NCBI GenBank assembly: GCA_012839095.1
Contig: DUOA01000086.1
Span: 39,469 to 103,468, forward strand
DNA length: 64,000 nucleotides
Source of the DNA: Clostridiales bacterium
Lineage (GTDB): Bacteria > Bacillota > Clostridia > Caldicoprobacterales > DTU083
Reading direction: 5' to 3'
The notes under the pieces were generated by a model that was given only the letters and a program-made list of their open reading frames with translations, searched no databases and was not told the DNA's origin. The translations under genes and the position numbers were made by a program. Of the stretch, positions 1 to 9,253 are shown in pieces. Each line of letters begins with the position of its first letter. The stretch's first letter is position 1.

Positions 1-1
1 C

Positions 2-724
2 GACGATTATATCAGGGATCATCTGAGAACCTCCAAGGAAATGGGTTTTCACGGCATAAAGCTGTTCAAGCATGTAAGCATAATGGTTCCGGATGAAAAG
101 GGCAATTTTGTACCCGGCAGAAACATAGCCGTTGATGATCCACGTCTGAAGATTATCTGGGATACGGCCGCAGAACTTTCCATGCCCGTCCTAATCCATA
201 TTGCCGATCCGGTCGCCTTCTTCAGGCCGGTGGACAGGTTCAATGAAAGATACGAGGAACTGATGAGCCATCCGGACTGGCAGTTTGGAGAACATCCGGA
301 TATGTATGCCTTTGAAGAGCTTATGGACATGCAGGAGAATCTGCTCAGTTCCAATCCCCATACAACATTCATCATTGCCCATGTTGGTTCTTACTCGGAA
401 AACCTGGGGTTTGTAGGCAGTTGTCTGGATAAGTACCCCAATATGTACATAGATATTGCCGAACGCATCAATGAACTGGGCAGACAGCCCTATACAAGCA
501 GGAAGTTCTTTCATCGGTATCAGGACAGAATCCTCTTTGGTTCCGATGCCTTTCCCTGGGATATGGAAGGGCGTTATCCCTATTATTTCCGCTTCCTGGA
601 AACCTGGGACGAATATTTCGGTTACGGAGGAAGATGGGGCCTTTATGGAATCGGCCTGGAGGATGATATCCTGAGGAAGGTATACTATCAGAATGCGGAA
701 AAGGTGCTCATGCTGGAAGGCTGA
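2..724 (+). CDS. Amidohydrolase family protein (5' end outside window)
   Basis: This is the C-terminal part of a metal-dependent hydrolase of the amidohydrolase-2 (TIM-barrel) family. The frame is open back to the first bases of the window, so the true start lies upstream and the ATG at 41 is probably internal. Visible barrel-strand motifs are GIKLFK, a His in VLIHIADP, a His in FIIAHVGS, and the Asp in ILFGSDAFPW, which fits the metal or catalytic Asp of this superfamily. The end of the protein is complete. The substrate cannot be read from the sequence; relatives include decarboxylases and lactonases. The gene is convergent with the lipoprotein gene 26 bases downstream. Confidence 0.8.
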   Translation, partial: DDYIRDHLRTSKEMGFHGIKLFKHVSIMVPDEKGNFVPGRNIAVDDPRLKIIWDTAAELSMPVLIHIADPVAFFRPVDRFNERYEELMSHPDWQFGEHPDMYAFEELMDMQENLLSSNPHTTFIIAHVGSYSENLGFVGSCLDKYPNMYIDIAERINELGRQPYTSRKFFHRYQDRILFGSDAFPWDMEGRYPYYFRFLETWDEYFGYGGRWGLYGIGLEDDILRKVYYQNAEKVLMLEG

Positions 725-750
725 GGGAAGCAGGCCGGCAGATACAGTTT

Positions 751-1224
751 TTACTCAGCCGGCTCTTCCGGATCGGGAATAACTACCGGTATTTTGTTCC
801 GGCCAAGGATTTTTCCGTCCTGTGAGATGTATACTATGTTGCACTCAGCACAGTGGTCATGTTCATCCGGACAGCTGTTATACAAGCGGACCTCCAGATA
901 ATCGCCTGAATATTCAATTGTTCTTCCGTCAGTCAGGGGGATTCGGCCGCTGGTTTGCTCTGAATCATGATATTCAATATAGGTCTCCTGAAATGTTACC
1001 GTTTCCCCCTGGGCTTTTAAGTAATTGGCAGCCATGTTGATGGCTTTCATATCATCCATCCGGGTCAGCAGAAAGCTGCCGCGAAAAGCAGGATCATGAG
1101 GATGCTGCATTCCGGAATGAGATTGAAGTTCAGGCTCCTGTGCCTGTTCTGACAGGATGCCGCAGGAAACAGTGAACAGCAGGATTACAGATATGAATAA
1201 CTTGACTGCAGTCTTATTATACAT
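751..1224 (-). CDS. Small secreted lipoprotein with a Cys/His cluster, family not recognised
   Basis: The 157-residue protein starts at the ATG at 1224, which has AGGGAGAG at good distance upstream; an open frame further 5' to 1281 has no such site. The N terminus (MYNKTAVKLFISVILLFTVSC) is a lysine-bearing hydrophobic signal ending in a lipobox-like TVSC, so the protein is probably lipid-anchored outside the cell. The C-terminal half carries C-x6-C-x2-C within NSCPDEHDHCAECN, three Cys and two His, which could bind metal or form a disulphide. I do not recognise a family. The gene is transcribed away from pepF. Confidence 0.7.
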   Translation of the reverse strand: MYNKTAVKLFISVILLFTVSCGILSEQAQEPELQSHSGMQHPHDPAFRGSFLLTRMDDMKAINMAANYLKAQGETVTFQETYIEYHDSEQTSGRIPLTDGRTIEYSGDYLEVRLYNSCPDEHDHCAECNIVYISQDGKILGRNKIPVVIPDPEEPAE

Positions 1225-1370
1225 GATCAACTCTCCCTGTCTTTGCTCTTTAAATAGTATGCAGGGCAGGCAGCGAAGCATTCCACTTTTCCTTACTTAC
1301 CAATAAAGCAATGATTCAATATACGTTTGTTTAAATGAGTAATTATTATTAAAATGGAGGGACCAAGCAA

Positions 1371-3173
1371 ATGAGTCAAGTGAATAAACTGCCCAAAAGA
1401 GAAGAAATACCTGCTGAACTGAAATGGAAACTGGAGCATATCTATCCTGATGAACAGGCATGGGAAGAAGACTACCAATGGGTGAAGAATGCTGTTTCCC
1501 GGGCTGCAGAATATAAGGGGACGCTGGGCCGGTCTGCGGAGCAATTGCAGAAGGGCCTGGACTTCTATGCCCTGGTTGCTGAAAAGATTGATAAGCTGTA
1601 TGTCTTTGCCCATATGAAAAAGGATGAGGATAACAGCAACACAAAGGCACAGGCACTCTTTGACAGAGCCCGGTCGCTCATGGTGGAAGGATCCAGTGCT
1701 GTTTCTTTTCTGATGCCTGAGCTCTTAACCGTCCCCGAAGAAAAGCTGAAAAGTTATCTGAATGAAAACGAAGGACTCAGGATATATGATCATTTTCTGG
1801 ATGAAATAATTCGCAGAAGGGAGCATACACTTTCTGAAGAACAGGAACAAATCCTGGCCATGGCAGGGGAGCTGGCAGCTGCACCGGGCACCATTTTTAC
1901 CATGCTGAACAATGCCGATCTGCGCTTTCCCAATGTTCATGATGAAAAGGGTGAGGAGATAGAGCTGACCAAGGGAAGATATATTCAGCTCATGGAAAGC
2001 CGGAACAGGGAAGTTCGCAAGGAAGCCTTCCAGACCCTGTATCAGACCTATGAGAAGCAGAAAAATACCATTGCGGCCACGCTTAACTCCAGTATCAAGA
2101 AGGATGTATTTTTCAGCAGGGTTAGAAAATATGCCTCAACACTGGAAGCCTCTCTTGACGATAACAACATTCCCTTATCTGTATATGACAACCTGATAGA
2201 AACAGTCAGCCAAAACCTGGATGCCATGTATAAGTATGTAGCTCTTCGTAAACGGGCCCTCGGAGTAGACGAGCTTCACATGTACGATCTGTATGTTCCC
2301 ATAGTCAGAGATGTTGAGATGAAAATTCCTTATGATGATGCCAGGAAGATGGTGGCGGAAGGGCTGAAGCCATTGGGTGATGAGTATCTGTCCATACTGC
2401 AGGAGGGTTATGCCAATGGATGGATCGATGTTATGGAGAATGAGGGCAAAACCAGCGGTGCATATTCATGGGGCACCTACTCAGCCCATCCCTATGTACT
2501 GCTCAATTATCAGGACAATGTGGACAATGTGTTTACCCTTGCTCATGAGATGGGTCATGCCCTTCATACCTGGTTCTCCTCAAAAAACCAGCCCTTTATC
2601 AAGGCGGAGTACAAAATCTTTGTAGCTGAAGTGGCTTCCACCCTGAATGAGATCCTTCTGACTGAGCATTTGCTGAATACCCTGGAGGATCCCGGGCAGA
2701 AGGCCTATATTCTGAATCATTATCTGGAGCAGTTCAGGGGCACAGTATACCGTCAGACCATGTTTGCTGAGTTTGAAAAAATAATTCATAACATGGAGGA
2801 GACGGGGCAGCCGCTTACCTGTGAAAGCATGTCCCGGGTATATCGGGATCTGAATGAGAAATATTACGGTCCTGAAATGCATATTGATCAGGAAATCAGC
2901 CTGGAATGGATGCGAATTCCGCATTTTTACCGTTCCTTTTACGTGTACCAGTATGCTACCGGATTCTGTGCAGCCGCAGCCCTGGCCAATAAGATTCTGA
3001 ACGAAGGCGAGCCCGCTGTGAAGCGTTATATTCAGTTTTTATCGGGAGGCGGCTCTGATTATCCCATCAATCTCCTGAAAATGGCAGGTGTGGATATGAC
3101 AACAACTGAGCCTGTCGAAACAGCACTGAAGAATTTCTCCGTCATGGTTGATAAACTGGAAAAATTGCTGTAA
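1371..3173 (+). CDS. pepF: Oligoendopeptidase F (M3B metallopeptidase)
   Basis: A cytoplasmic zinc peptidase of the M3B family that degrades short peptides. The zinc-binding and catalytic motif HEMGH is at residues 392-396 (TLAHEMGHALHTWF), followed by a downstream Glu in AEVASTLNE as expected for the third ligand. The length, 600 residues, is normal, and the N-terminal helical region typical of PepF is intact. The start is supported by TGGAGGGA upstream. The protein has no signal peptide. It is followed 26 bases later by the UroD-like gene and may be co-transcribed with it. Family assignment is firm; peptide specificity is not known. Confidence 0.93.
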   Translation: MSQVNKLPKREEIPAELKWKLEHIYPDEQAWEEDYQWVKNAVSRAAEYKGTLGRSAEQLQKGLDFYALVAEKIDKLYVFAHMKKDEDNSNTKAQALFDRARSLMVEGSSAVSFLMPELLTVPEEKLKSYLNENEGLRIYDHFLDEIIRRREHTLSEEQEQILAMAGELAAAPGTIFTMLNNADLRFPNVHDEKGEEIELTKGRYIQLMESRNREVRKEAFQTLYQTYEKQKNTIAATLNSSIKKDVFFSRVRKYASTLEASLDDNNIPLSVYDNLIETVSQNLDAMYKYVALRKRALGVDELHMYDLYVPIVRDVEMKIPYDDARKMVAEGLKPLGDEYLSILQEGYANGWIDVMENEGKTSGAYSWGTYSAHPYVLLNYQDNVDNVFTLAHEMGHALHTWFSSKNQPFIKAEYKIFVAEVASTLNEILLTEHLLNTLEDPGQKAYILNHYLEQFRGTVYRQTMFAEFEKIIHNMEETGQPLTCESMSRVYRDLNEKYYGPEMHIDQEISLEWMRIPHFYRSFYVYQYATGFCAAAALANKILNEGEPAVKRYIQFLSGGGSDYPINLLKMAGVDMTTTEPVETALKNFSVMVDKLEKLL

Positions 3174-3199
3174 AGCTGAAAACAGGGAGGAGCAAAGAT

Positions 3200-4432
3200 A
3201 TGCTTAAAACCGACATACTGATAATACGGGAGCTGGCCAAACAGGCAGCAGAAGTTGCTGCACTTCCGGTGCAGGAAGAAAAACGCGCTTTGTGGCGGAA
3301 ACTGAACAGCAAGCAGCCGGAGCGGCCTATGGTTATGATAGATCAGGTATGCTGGCATGAAATGAATGTTGACGATGAGCTTACCCTGAGGTGCCGGGAT
3401 GAGGAACTTAGGGGCTGGGAATATTCTCTCAGGAAAACCCTGTATCAATGGCGGCATTTTCCCGGGGATATGGTAGTGGAGGATTTCGTCCGGGTACCCA
3501 AGGCTGTTGAAGGTTTGAATTTCGGTATTCAGGTTGAAGAGACGACTTTGATCACAGATGCATCCAGCGATGTTGTATCCCACTCCTATGTTAATCAGTT
3601 TGAAACCATGGATGATCTGGAGAAAATAAAGATGCCGGTTGTAACCCATAACAGCAGGGAAACCGCCAGACGCATGGACCTGGCCGAGGAAATGTTCGGC
3701 GGTATACTAAAAATCCGGGAAGAAGGGGCGGTTCCATATGTATCTGTTTGGGATCCCCTTGCCACCTGGATGGGACCGGAAAACATATTGTACGGTTTCT
3801 TTGATAATCCGGAACTGATGCGTGCCATAGCAGAAAAAATGGTAAAAGGTTACAATTCCATGCTGGACCAGCTGGAAGACCAGGGACTGCTTTGTCATCC
3901 TCAGTCTTACATCCACTGTACAGGAGCCTGGACGGATGAGCTGCCCGGAAGCGGCTTTGATCCGGCAAAGCCGACTACAAGGAACATATGGATGTATGGC
4001 CTGGCGCAGGTATTCTCAAGTGTTTCTCCGGCCATGTTTTATGAATATGAGATAGAGATGTGCAGGCCGCTTTTTGAACGGTTCGGGCTGGTTTATTACG
4101 GCTGCTGTGATCCGCTTGACGGCAAGATGAATGAAGTCCGGGCTATTCCCAATCTTCGCAAGGTATCCATGAGCCCATGGGTGAACAAGGAGCGCGGAGC
4201 GGAGGAAATTGGAAAGGATTATGTATATTCCTGCAAGCCCAATCCTGCCCATCTTGCATCTGTTACCTTTGACGAAGACCTTGTAAGGCGCGATTTGATG
4301 GAGACAAAGAAGATTTGCGAGCAGTATGGCTGCCCGCTGGAATTCATCTTAAAGGACATAAGCACAGTTGCATATCAACCTCAGCGGCTCTGGCGCTGGG
4401 CAGAGATTGCCATGGAGGTCGCACAAAGCTGA
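3200..4432 (+). CDS. Uroporphyrinogen decarboxylase-family protein (probably not a haem enzyme)
   Basis: A 410-residue protein of the UroD/MtaA-like TIM-barrel superfamily. True HemE proteins are about 350 residues and sit with haem genes; this one has an N-terminal extension and no haem neighbours, so a methyltransferase-like role is more likely than haem synthesis. The motifs SYIHCTGAW and VYYGCCDPLDGK put His and Cys residues where MtaA/CmuA-type methyltransferases hold zinc. That reading is an inference. AGGGAGG precedes the ATG. The gene lies 26 bases after pepF and ends before a strong hairpin shared with the convergent DUF2892 gene. Confidence 0.75.
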   Translation: MLKTDILIIRELAKQAAEVAALPVQEEKRALWRKLNSKQPERPMVMIDQVCWHEMNVDDELTLRCRDEELRGWEYSLRKTLYQWRHFPGDMVVEDFVRVPKAVEGLNFGIQVEETTLITDASSDVVSHSYVNQFETMDDLEKIKMPVVTHNSRETARRMDLAEEMFGGILKIREEGAVPYVSVWDPLATWMGPENILYGFFDNPELMRAIAEKMVKGYNSMLDQLEDQGLLCHPQSYIHCTGAWTDELPGSGFDPAKPTTRNIWMYGLAQVFSSVSPAMFYEYEIEMCRPLFERFGLVYYGCCDPLDGKMNEVRAIPNLRKVSMSPWVNKERGAEEIGKDYVYSCKPNPAHLASVTFDEDLVRRDLMETKKICEQYGCPLEFILKDISTVAYQPQRLWRWAEIAMEVAQS

Positions 4433-4439
4433 ATCCATA

Positions 4440-4480
4440 AATCATAAGAGGCATACATGAAATCATAAGAGGCATACATG
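4440..4480 (+). repeat. Tandem duplication of a 21-base unit
   Basis: Two head-to-tail copies of one unit (4440-4460 and 4461-4480, the second lacking the last base match) lie just after the UroD-like stop codon. The unit contains AAGAGGCATACATG, which is the left arm of the terminator hairpin that follows. The terminator arm has therefore been duplicated. Confidence 0.9.
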
Positions 4481-4506
4481 GAAGGCAGTTCCCATATATG
4501 CCTCTT
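4467..4506. terminator. Bidirectional terminator between convergent genes
   Basis: Arms 4467-4481 and 4492-4506 pair at 14 of 15 positions (AAGAGGCATA with TATGCCTCTT, then ATGG with CCAT). The tract after the right arm is only moderately T-rich. Its position between two convergent genes supports termination from both sides. Confidence 0.7.
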
Positions 4507-4520
4507 TAATCTTTCTAAAC

Positions 4521-4760
4521 TCAACCTTCTGACGAAACCTCTTCCATTATTTCTGTATGCTTTGCCAGCTTCATATCCCAGTCCAGGGTATCCTTGCCCA
4601 GCAGATAGAGCAAGGGACAAAAACGCAAAACTCCTTCAGCAACCTTCATGGAACCGAGTATGGTCAGGGTTTTGGAGGAACCCATTATACCAAAGCCCAG
4701 TAAGGCAAGTCCGCCGGCAATCCGGCAGTAAGCATCCAGTTCACCTACATTTTTTATCAT
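4521..4760 (-). CDS. DUF2892 small membrane protein (YgaP-like transmembrane domain)
   Basis: A 79-residue protein with two hydrophobic segments (AGGLALLGFGIMG and LRFCPLLYLLG) that match the DUF2892 fold, where a Cys-Pro in the second helix is typical (RFCPLL). The domain occurs alone or fused to rhodanese domains; its biochemical role is unclear. I start it at the ATG at 4760, which has AAAGGATGG eight bases upstream, rather than at the ATG at 4772, where the same sequence would abut the start codon. The gene is separated from the minus-strand ltaS-like gene and convergent with the UroD-like gene. Confidence 0.7.
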   Translation of the reverse strand: MIKNVGELDAYCRIAGGLALLGFGIMGSSKTLTILGSMKVAEGVLRFCPLLYLLGKDTLDWDMKLAKHTEIMEEVSSEG

Positions 4761-4858
4761 AGGATTCACCATCCTTTCACGTTGTTACAAAGTGTCTGTC
4801 ATTATTTTGCCCAAAGGATGGTCAGGTATTACATGCAGGAAAGACTGCAGCCAGGACT

Positions 4859-6979
4859 TCATGGTTTTGCAGACGATTGCTGTTCCGGTGCATTTGTTTG
4901 ATACAAAATGGATGTTGAAAGCAAATTATTCTGGTAATAAATGGATGTATTTTTTGCTCCGGCTCTGTAAGCAGCCTCCTTCAGGCGCTGAAAGTCGCGG
5001 GAGTAGTCAAAGTCATCGGGATTGACCGGTGTCAGTCCTATTGGTTGATAATAATGCAGGAGATCTGTTTCCAATATCAGGTCGGAAATGGTCAGTTGTT
5101 CCTTTGCCTGTTCTCTTAATACCTCCATTTCATTATAGATGACCTCGTTGTCATCATCTATCATATCTCCGGTGCGGGAATCATACACATTATCCCCGAT
5201 AAAGGAGTAATCGGGTGTTATGATGTCTCCGTTACGGAAGACAACAATTTCCTTTTTACCGGCCGAAAGAAGATCCTGACCCATTAATATATAAGGTTGA
5301 GTATCAATACCCAGCAGATGGAGCAGGGTAGGAAGTACATCTATCTGGCCGGCGTAAATATCGCTTTCAAAGCCCTTCCCGTAACCGGGTATATGGATAA
5401 TCAGGGGTACCCGTTTCATTTGGGCGTCATCAAATTCAGTCCAGGAATCCTCATCCCTTCCCAGCAAAGGCGCCAGGGTTTTGTTTCTGGAATCCGAAAT
5501 ACCGTAATGATCCCCATAAAGAACTATAATCGAGTTCTCATAGATGCCGGCTGATTTCAGGTAGTTGAAAAACTCCTCCAATGCCTGATCGGTATAATTG
5601 GAGGTGGCAAAGTATCCGTTTACAGAATCGTCCGATGTATCTGCCTGAGGGAATGAATCATTGTTTTCATCATAGGGAAAGGGATAATGGTTGGACAGGG
5701 TGATGAATTTGGCGTAAAAAGGCTGCTGCAAATGCTCAAAATACCTAACCGACTGTTTAAAAAACAGCTTGTCCTTGAGCCCGTATTCCGTTGAATTTTC
5801 CTCGGTCAGCATAAAATCGCCGGCATCAAAGAAGTATTCGTAGCCCAGATGCTGATACATATCGTTCCGATTCCAGAAGGAACCCGAATTACCGTGAAAA
5901 GCGGCACTGGTATAGCCCGCCTTGCATCGCAATATATGGGGAAGAGCATAGTAGGTATTGTCAGCGTTTTTTACAAATGCTGCACCGCGGTGCAGCCCAA
6001 ACAGGGATGTTTCCATCATCAATTCTGCATCACTGCTTTTACCCTGGCCGACCTGGGTAAAGAGATTGGAAAAACTAATGCTGTCCGGGCTGTGATAAAG
6101 TTCATTTAAAAAGGGGAGAACCTCCCACTGCCTGCCTTCATTATCAGTGTAATTATAATCGATGAGAAACTGCTGAATGCTTTCCATGTGGATCATAATA
6201 AGGTTACGGCCTTTGGCCAAACCGAACATTTTTCGATTCGGGGCAGCATGATTTCCGGAAACGTAAGCTAGCACCTCCTCCAGATCGCCCTTTTCCGGAA
6301 CAGAAGAAAAGGCTGCTGACTTAAGGGTCTGAACGCCGTCATATACGGCAAAAGCGGGGATACCAAGGTATTTTACAATATAATTTCTATCGAAGGTGCG
6401 CGTCAGCAGCATAGGCCTGCTGATTTCCGCCAGACCAAGATTAATCAGAAAAATGACCAGGGAACAGATAAGTGCCTTTCTTCCTGTCGGTTTGGAAAAA
6501 AACATCCTTTCGTCCGCCTCTGCCAGGGGAGAGTTTCTTTTTCTCAGTAACATAAACAGGAAGGGCACATCGACCCAGTAGAACAGGTCATACCAATTCA
6601 TCAGTGCAATTGTTCCGGTAATGAAATTTTCACCGCCTACAAAAATACTACTAGCACCAAGTATCGTGGAGAAGGTGAGAAAATCAGTAAACTCCCGGTA
6701 GTAGAGAACATTGGCATATAAAAAGAGGGTGCTTAGGATATATAAGCCCAGAAGATACCTGTGGCCCCTTTTTGCATTTTTGGCAAATAAACTCAGGGCA
6801 AGCAGGAATATGGTGCCTGCCATGGGATTGATCAGAAGGATGAAATGCTGATACCATCCCTTTACACCCAAATCAAAATCAATGAAATAGCTGAAACAAG
6901 TTTTGGCCCAAATCAGTATAACAGCCGGCAGGAAAACACATCGGTATTTATAATAAAAGAGACGGACTTTTTGCCTCAT
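4859..6979 (-). CDS. ltaS: LtaS-type lipoteichoic acid synthase / sulfatase-fold phosphoglycerol transferase
   Basis: A polytopic membrane enzyme with several N-terminal membrane helices followed by an extracellular sulfatase-fold domain, matching LtaS architecture (706 residues). Recognisable LtaS motifs are the metal-ligand Glu in MIHMESIQQ, the glycerol-phosphate-binding FWNRNDMY, TLSNHYPFPYDE, and the metal pair in YGDHYG. The nucleophile motif reads GQGKSSDAE, with Ser315 where characterised LtaS enzymes have Thr. The expected reaction is polymerisation of glycerol phosphate from phosphatidylglycerol onto a lipid anchor. The start at 6979 has AGGAGG nine bases upstream; an ATG at 7024 would overlap ychF and lacks a site. 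The gene lies 37 bases after ychF. Confidence 0.87.
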   Translation of the reverse strand: MRQKVRLFYYKYRCVFLPAVILIWAKTCFSYFIDFDLGVKGWYQHFILLINPMAGTIFLLALSLFAKNAKRGHRYLLGLYILSTLFLYANVLYYREFTDFLTFSTILGASSIFVGGENFITGTIALMNWYDLFYWVDVPFLFMLLRKRNSPLAEADERMFFSKPTGRKALICSLVIFLINLGLAEISRPMLLTRTFDRNYIVKYLGIPAFAVYDGVQTLKSAAFSSVPEKGDLEEVLAYVSGNHAAPNRKMFGLAKGRNLIMIHMESIQQFLIDYNYTDNEGRQWEVLPFLNELYHSPDSISFSNLFTQVGQGKSSDAELMMETSLFGLHRGAAFVKNADNTYYALPHILRCKAGYTSAAFHGNSGSFWNRNDMYQHLGYEYFFDAGDFMLTEENSTEYGLKDKLFFKQSVRYFEHLQQPFYAKFITLSNHYPFPYDENNDSFPQADTSDDSVNGYFATSNYTDQALEEFFNYLKSAGIYENSIIVLYGDHYGISDSRNKTLAPLLGRDEDSWTEFDDAQMKRVPLIIHIPGYGKGFESDIYAGQIDVLPTLLHLLGIDTQPYILMGQDLLSAGKKEIVVFRNGDIITPDYSFIGDNVYDSRTGDMIDDDNEVIYNEMEVLREQAKEQLTISDLILETDLLHYYQPIGLTPVNPDDFDYSRDFQRLKEAAYRAGAKNTSIYYQNNLLSTSILYQTNAPEQQSSAKP

Positions 6980-7016
6980 AAGGATTTTCCTCCTAACTCC
7001 TCTTTTATGGAAGGGG

Positions 7017-8111
7017 CTATACATTAAACCGGAACAGTATTACGTCCCCGTCTTTTACTTCATATTCCCTTCCTTCCGAGCGGACCAGGCCTTTTTCCCT
7101 GGCAGCAGCCATGGAACCCGATTCCATCAGAGTGTCATAATCAACCACTTCAGCCCTTATAAAGCCTCTCTCAAAATCTGAATGGATTTTACCTGCAGCC
7201 TGGGGTGCCCTGGTTCCCCTCTTTATGGTCCAGGCGCGGACTTCTTCAGGTCCGGCTGTAAGGAAGCTGATCAGATCAAGAAGCCGGTAACATCTTCTTA
7301 CCAGCCGATCAAGACCGGATTCGGGAATACCCAGTTCCCGCAGAAACAACAGTTTTTCCTCTGCATCCAGCTGGGCGATCTCCGCCTCCACTTTGGCACT
7401 TATAATAAGAACCTCGGATTGCTCCTTTTCGGCATAATTCATGACCTGCTGCACCATGGAATTGGACTCCGAGCCGGAAAGCAGCGCATCCTCCGCAATA
7501 TTAGCCGCATATATAACCGGTTTCGAGGTAAGCAGAAACATCTGCTTCAGCATCTGCGCTTCCTCATCGGTGCAGGCAAGGTTACGCGCAGGTATACCCT
7601 TTTCCAGATTGTTCTTAACTCTCTCCATAAGGTCCAGTTCCGCCTGATACTTTCTGTCGCCTTTCAGGGCCTTGCGTACGCGTTCCATGCGTTTCTCCAG
7701 GCTTTCCAGGTCGGCAAATATGAGTTCCAGGTTAATTGTTTCAATATCCCGGATGGGATCTACCGTCTCATCCACATGGGTGATCTTATCATCCTCGAAA
7801 CAGCGCACCACATGAACAACAGCATCCACTTCGCGGATGTGGGCCAGAAACTTGTTGCCCAGACCTTCACCCCGGCTGGCGCCTCTTACCAGGCCGGCGA
7901 TGTCTACAAACTCAATAACCGTAGGGGTAACCTTTTTGGGATGGTATATCCCAGCAAGCTTGTCCAGCCGGTCATCCGGAACAGCCACCATGCCTACATT
8001 GGGTTCTATGGTACAAAAGGGGTAATTCGCTGATTCAGCTCCCGCTTTGGTTATGGCATTGAACAATGTGCTTTTGCCTACATTGGGCAGGCCTACAATT
8101 CCCAGTTTCAT
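7017..8111 (-). CDS. ychF: Redox-regulated ATPase YchF (Obg family)
   Basis: A cytoplasmic Obg-family P-loop NTPase that binds the ribosome and hydrolyses ATP. The 364-residue length is standard. G1 is GLPNVGKST at residues 7-15, the switch region gives [12 protein letters not shown], and a C-terminal TGS domain is present ([32 protein letters not shown]). GGAGG lies seven bases before the ATG. The ltaS-like gene follows downstream on the same strand and may be co-transcribed. The assignment is unambiguous. Confidence 0.96.
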   Translation of the reverse strand: MKLGIVGLPNVGKSTLFNAITKAGAESANYPFCTIEPNVGMVAVPDDRLDKLAGIYHPKKVTPTVIEFVDIAGLVRGASRGEGLGNKFLAHIREVDAVVHVVRCFEDDKITHVDETVDPIRDIETINLELIFADLESLEKRMERVRKALKGDRKYQAELDLMERVKNNLEKGIPARNLACTDEEAQMLKQMFLLTSKPVIYAANIAEDALLSGSESNSMVQQVMNYAEKEQSEVLIISAKVEAEIAQLDAEEKLLFLRELGIPESGLDRLVRRCYRLLDLISFLTAGPEEVRAWTIKRGTRAPQAAGKIHSDFERGFIRAEVVDYDTLMESGSMAAAREKGLVRSEGREYEVKDGDVILFRFNV

Positions 8112-8199
8112 TTTACTTCCTCCGTCCTTCCAGGTTGTCCAAATCTTAATTATATACCATCAGGCGTAGGTTTACAATCAAGAAAGGAATTTAAAGCGA

Positions 8200-8223
8200 T
8201 GCCGGCAGCATAAATTACCGGCA
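8200..8223 (-). terminator. Weak hairpin after azlD
   Basis: TGCCGG (8200-8205) pairs perfectly with CCGGCA (8218-8223), directly after the azlD stop codon on the minus strand. The following minus-strand sequence is not a clean T-tract, so this is a possible terminator only. Confidence 0.3.
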
Positions 8224-8547
8224 CTACAGAACTATTTGCAGAAGTGCAGAAAAGACGATTCCGGTCAGCACAGTGAGGAAGAGATTCTTGGTTTTTACAG
8301 CAAGAATGATGCAGGGTATGGCAGCTATAAGGGCTTTATTGTACAGGGAAAGATTTACAGCGCCTTCGGATATAAGAAGCGAAGGCAGGAGGAGAGCTGA
8401 CAGCACGGCAATGGGAATCTGCTTCAGCCAGCGGACTACCAATGGCGGCAAAGATATGCGGGTCAGCACTACCAGGGGCAGAACCCGGGGAAGCTGGGTA
8501 ACAAGGCTCATTCCGATTATTATTAGAAACATATCAGGCTTCATCAT
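8224..8547 (-). CDS. azlD: Branched-chain amino acid exporter small subunit AzlD
   Basis: A 107-residue protein with about four membrane segments and the AzlD family signature (TQLPRVLPLVVL near the N terminus). AzlD partners AzlC to export branched-chain amino acids or their analogues, as shown for the Bacillus azl system and the Corynebacterium brnFE pair. The gene overlaps the end of azlC by 14 bases, so translation is probably coupled and the two subunits made together. The encoded protein is complete. Confidence 0.88.
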   Translation of the reverse strand: MMKPDMFLIIIGMSLVTQLPRVLPLVVLTRISLPPLVVRWLKQIPIAVLSALLLPSLLISEGAVNLSLYNKALIAAIPCIILAVKTKNLFLTVLTGIVFSALLQIVL

Positions 8548-9208
8548 CCAGACACACTCCTACAAAAGCCGCTGCCACGGTTGCAGCTATTATATTAAAA
8601 TTATCCTTTAAAAGAAAGGTAAATGCCAGGGACAGCGAGCCGCCGGCCAGGGCTACAATAATATCCTTTCTGCTTTTCATTTGCATGAATAAAAGGCCTA
8701 TAAACATGGCAGGCAGGGCAAAATCCAATCCCCATTTCTCAGGACTGGAAATCCCGCCGCCCAGCAGGCAGCCGATCACGGTGCTGGCTATCCAGCTTGC
8801 CTGAGACAGGCTGTTAAGCCCCAGGTAGAACCGGGCGGAGACCTTTCCCGCAGAGGCCTCCGGGTAACCGGCAGCATAGGTTTCGTCGGTAATGCCCAGG
8901 CTGATCAGGGAAAGCACGGGGGTGGAAAGATGCTTCAGGAAGGGGGCCAGGGAAGCGCTCATCAACAGATGTCTTAGATTCACCAGGAAGGTGGTAAAAA
9001 TGATGGCTGCAGCTGCCGCTCCGGATGCAATCATGGCTGCTGCTATGAATTGCGCAGAACCTGCATATACAAGAAGAGACATGAAAAAGACATCCGCCGC
9101 TGTCATACCCTGCTGTGCAGCCAAAATTCCAAAAGCAAGACCGATGGGCAGATAACCAAGGGCAACCGGAACAGCTGCCTTCCATCCCTTTATAAGTTCA
9201 TTCTTCAT
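8534..9208 (-). CDS. azlC: Branched-chain amino acid exporter large subunit AzlC
   Basis: A 224-residue polytopic membrane protein of the AzlC family. Typical sequence is seen in PVALGYLPIGLAFGILA near the start and FFMSLLVYAGSAQFIAAAM around residues 50-70, followed by FLVNLRHLLMSASLAPFL. I start it at the ATG at 9208, which has CAGGAGAA upstream; an ATG at 9238 lacks one. It is first in the azlCD pair. A perfect palindrome at 9254-9274 lies in its upstream region and could be an operator. Confidence 0.88.
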   Translation of the reverse strand: MKNELIKGWKAAVPVALGYLPIGLAFGILAAQQGMTAADVFFMSLLVYAGSAQFIAAAMIASGAAAAAIIFTTFLVNLRHLLMSASLAPFLKHLSTPVLSLISLGITDETYAAGYPEASAGKVSARFYLGLNSLSQASWIASTVIGCLLGGGISSPEKWGLDFALPAMFIGLLFMQMKSRKDIIVALAGGSLSLAFTFLLKDNFNIIAATVAAAFVGVCLDDEA

Positions 9209-9253
9209 CTGTTGTTCTCCTGTCTGATAGTATTCCAACCATGTATACTAAGT

